Both the position numbers and the translations under genes were made by a program. The notes below the pieces were generated by a model that worked only from the letters and a program-made list of their open reading frames with translations, was not told the DNA's origin and ran no database searches. This document shows positions 63,885 to 64,000 of a DNA stretch of 64,000 nt, piece by piece; position 1 is the stretch's first letter, and every line of letters begins with the position of its first letter. The stretch is taken from NCBI RefSeq assembly GCF_014635545.1, contig NZ_BMDA01000001.1:326739-390738 (forward strand), in the 5' to 3' direction. The stretch is from Acinetobacter courvalinii (lineage in GTDB: Bacteria; Pseudomonadota; Gammaproteobacteria; Pseudomonadales; Moraxellaceae).

Positions 63885-64000
63885 AACAAAATATTTTTTA
63901 TAATTTGTGTCAGTTTTTTACAAAGAAGAATTGATTTTAAATCTTAATAATATTTTTTTGTTATTTTTATAAAACTAAGATATTAGGATAAAAAATGGAA

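Overview
The window looks like chromosomal DNA of an Acinetobacter-type gammaproteobacterium. This is inferred from the AT-rich base composition, the kdsD-kdsC-lptC-lptA-lptB block, the fdxA/mutS neighbourhood, the style of the decayed prophage and the overall protein character. No 16S rRNA or other decisive marker is present.

Layout. (1) 1-4300: a tandem glycine riboswitch precedes an operon of a FAD-dependent amino acid dehydrogenase, a small membrane protein and malate synthase G. Together they would turn glycine into glyoxylate and then malate. (2) 4482-16814: a badly decayed tailed prophage of about 12.3 kb lies between a 48-bp partial copy of tRNA-Gly and the intact tRNA-Gly(GCC). It keeps broken tail genes, a holin, a truncated lysozyme, two cargo genes and a split integrase that has lost a catalytic Arg. 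(3) 16906-35506: core genome with cysS, kdsD-kdsC-lptCAB, a three-gene type I secretion system, a YigZ-family gene, an acetyltransferase, a double universal stress protein, an O-methyltransferase, an M15 peptidase lipoprotein, fdxA and mutS. (4) About 35580-52650: an apparently intact island beside mutS. It has a P4-type integrase, a large protein with possible Rep-like folds, an inovirus Gp2-like HUH protein, small envelope proteins, a hairpin-rich noncoding block, a DUF932/YqaJ exonuclease/zinc-binding module, an AlpA regulator and a 1735-residue DUF4011-type helicase-nuclease that may be a defence protein. (5) 53153-55085: an alpha/beta hydrolase and a divergent LysR regulator. (6) 55132-58631: a bufferin-type (MNIO) RiPP locus with divergent DoxX, a Cys-repeat precursor, DUF692 and DUF2063 proteins, an ECF sigma factor and a zinc-finger anti-sigma candidate. 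(7) 58632-64000: an accessory region of small unknown genes, including three divergent members of one ~80-residue family, plus an SRAP peptidase and a GrlR-like protein.

The most interesting signals are as follows. The bufferin locus has matching ECF-type promoters (TGTAA-N16-CG[T/A]CTAA) on both sides of its divergent promoter region. The mutS island has a hairpin-rich origin-like block, a Rep-like giant and a helicase-nuclease. The right-hand end holds a family of small paralogues. The prophage decays almost entirely by C-to-T/G-to-A changes, including five in-frame stops at positions where Gln would fit.
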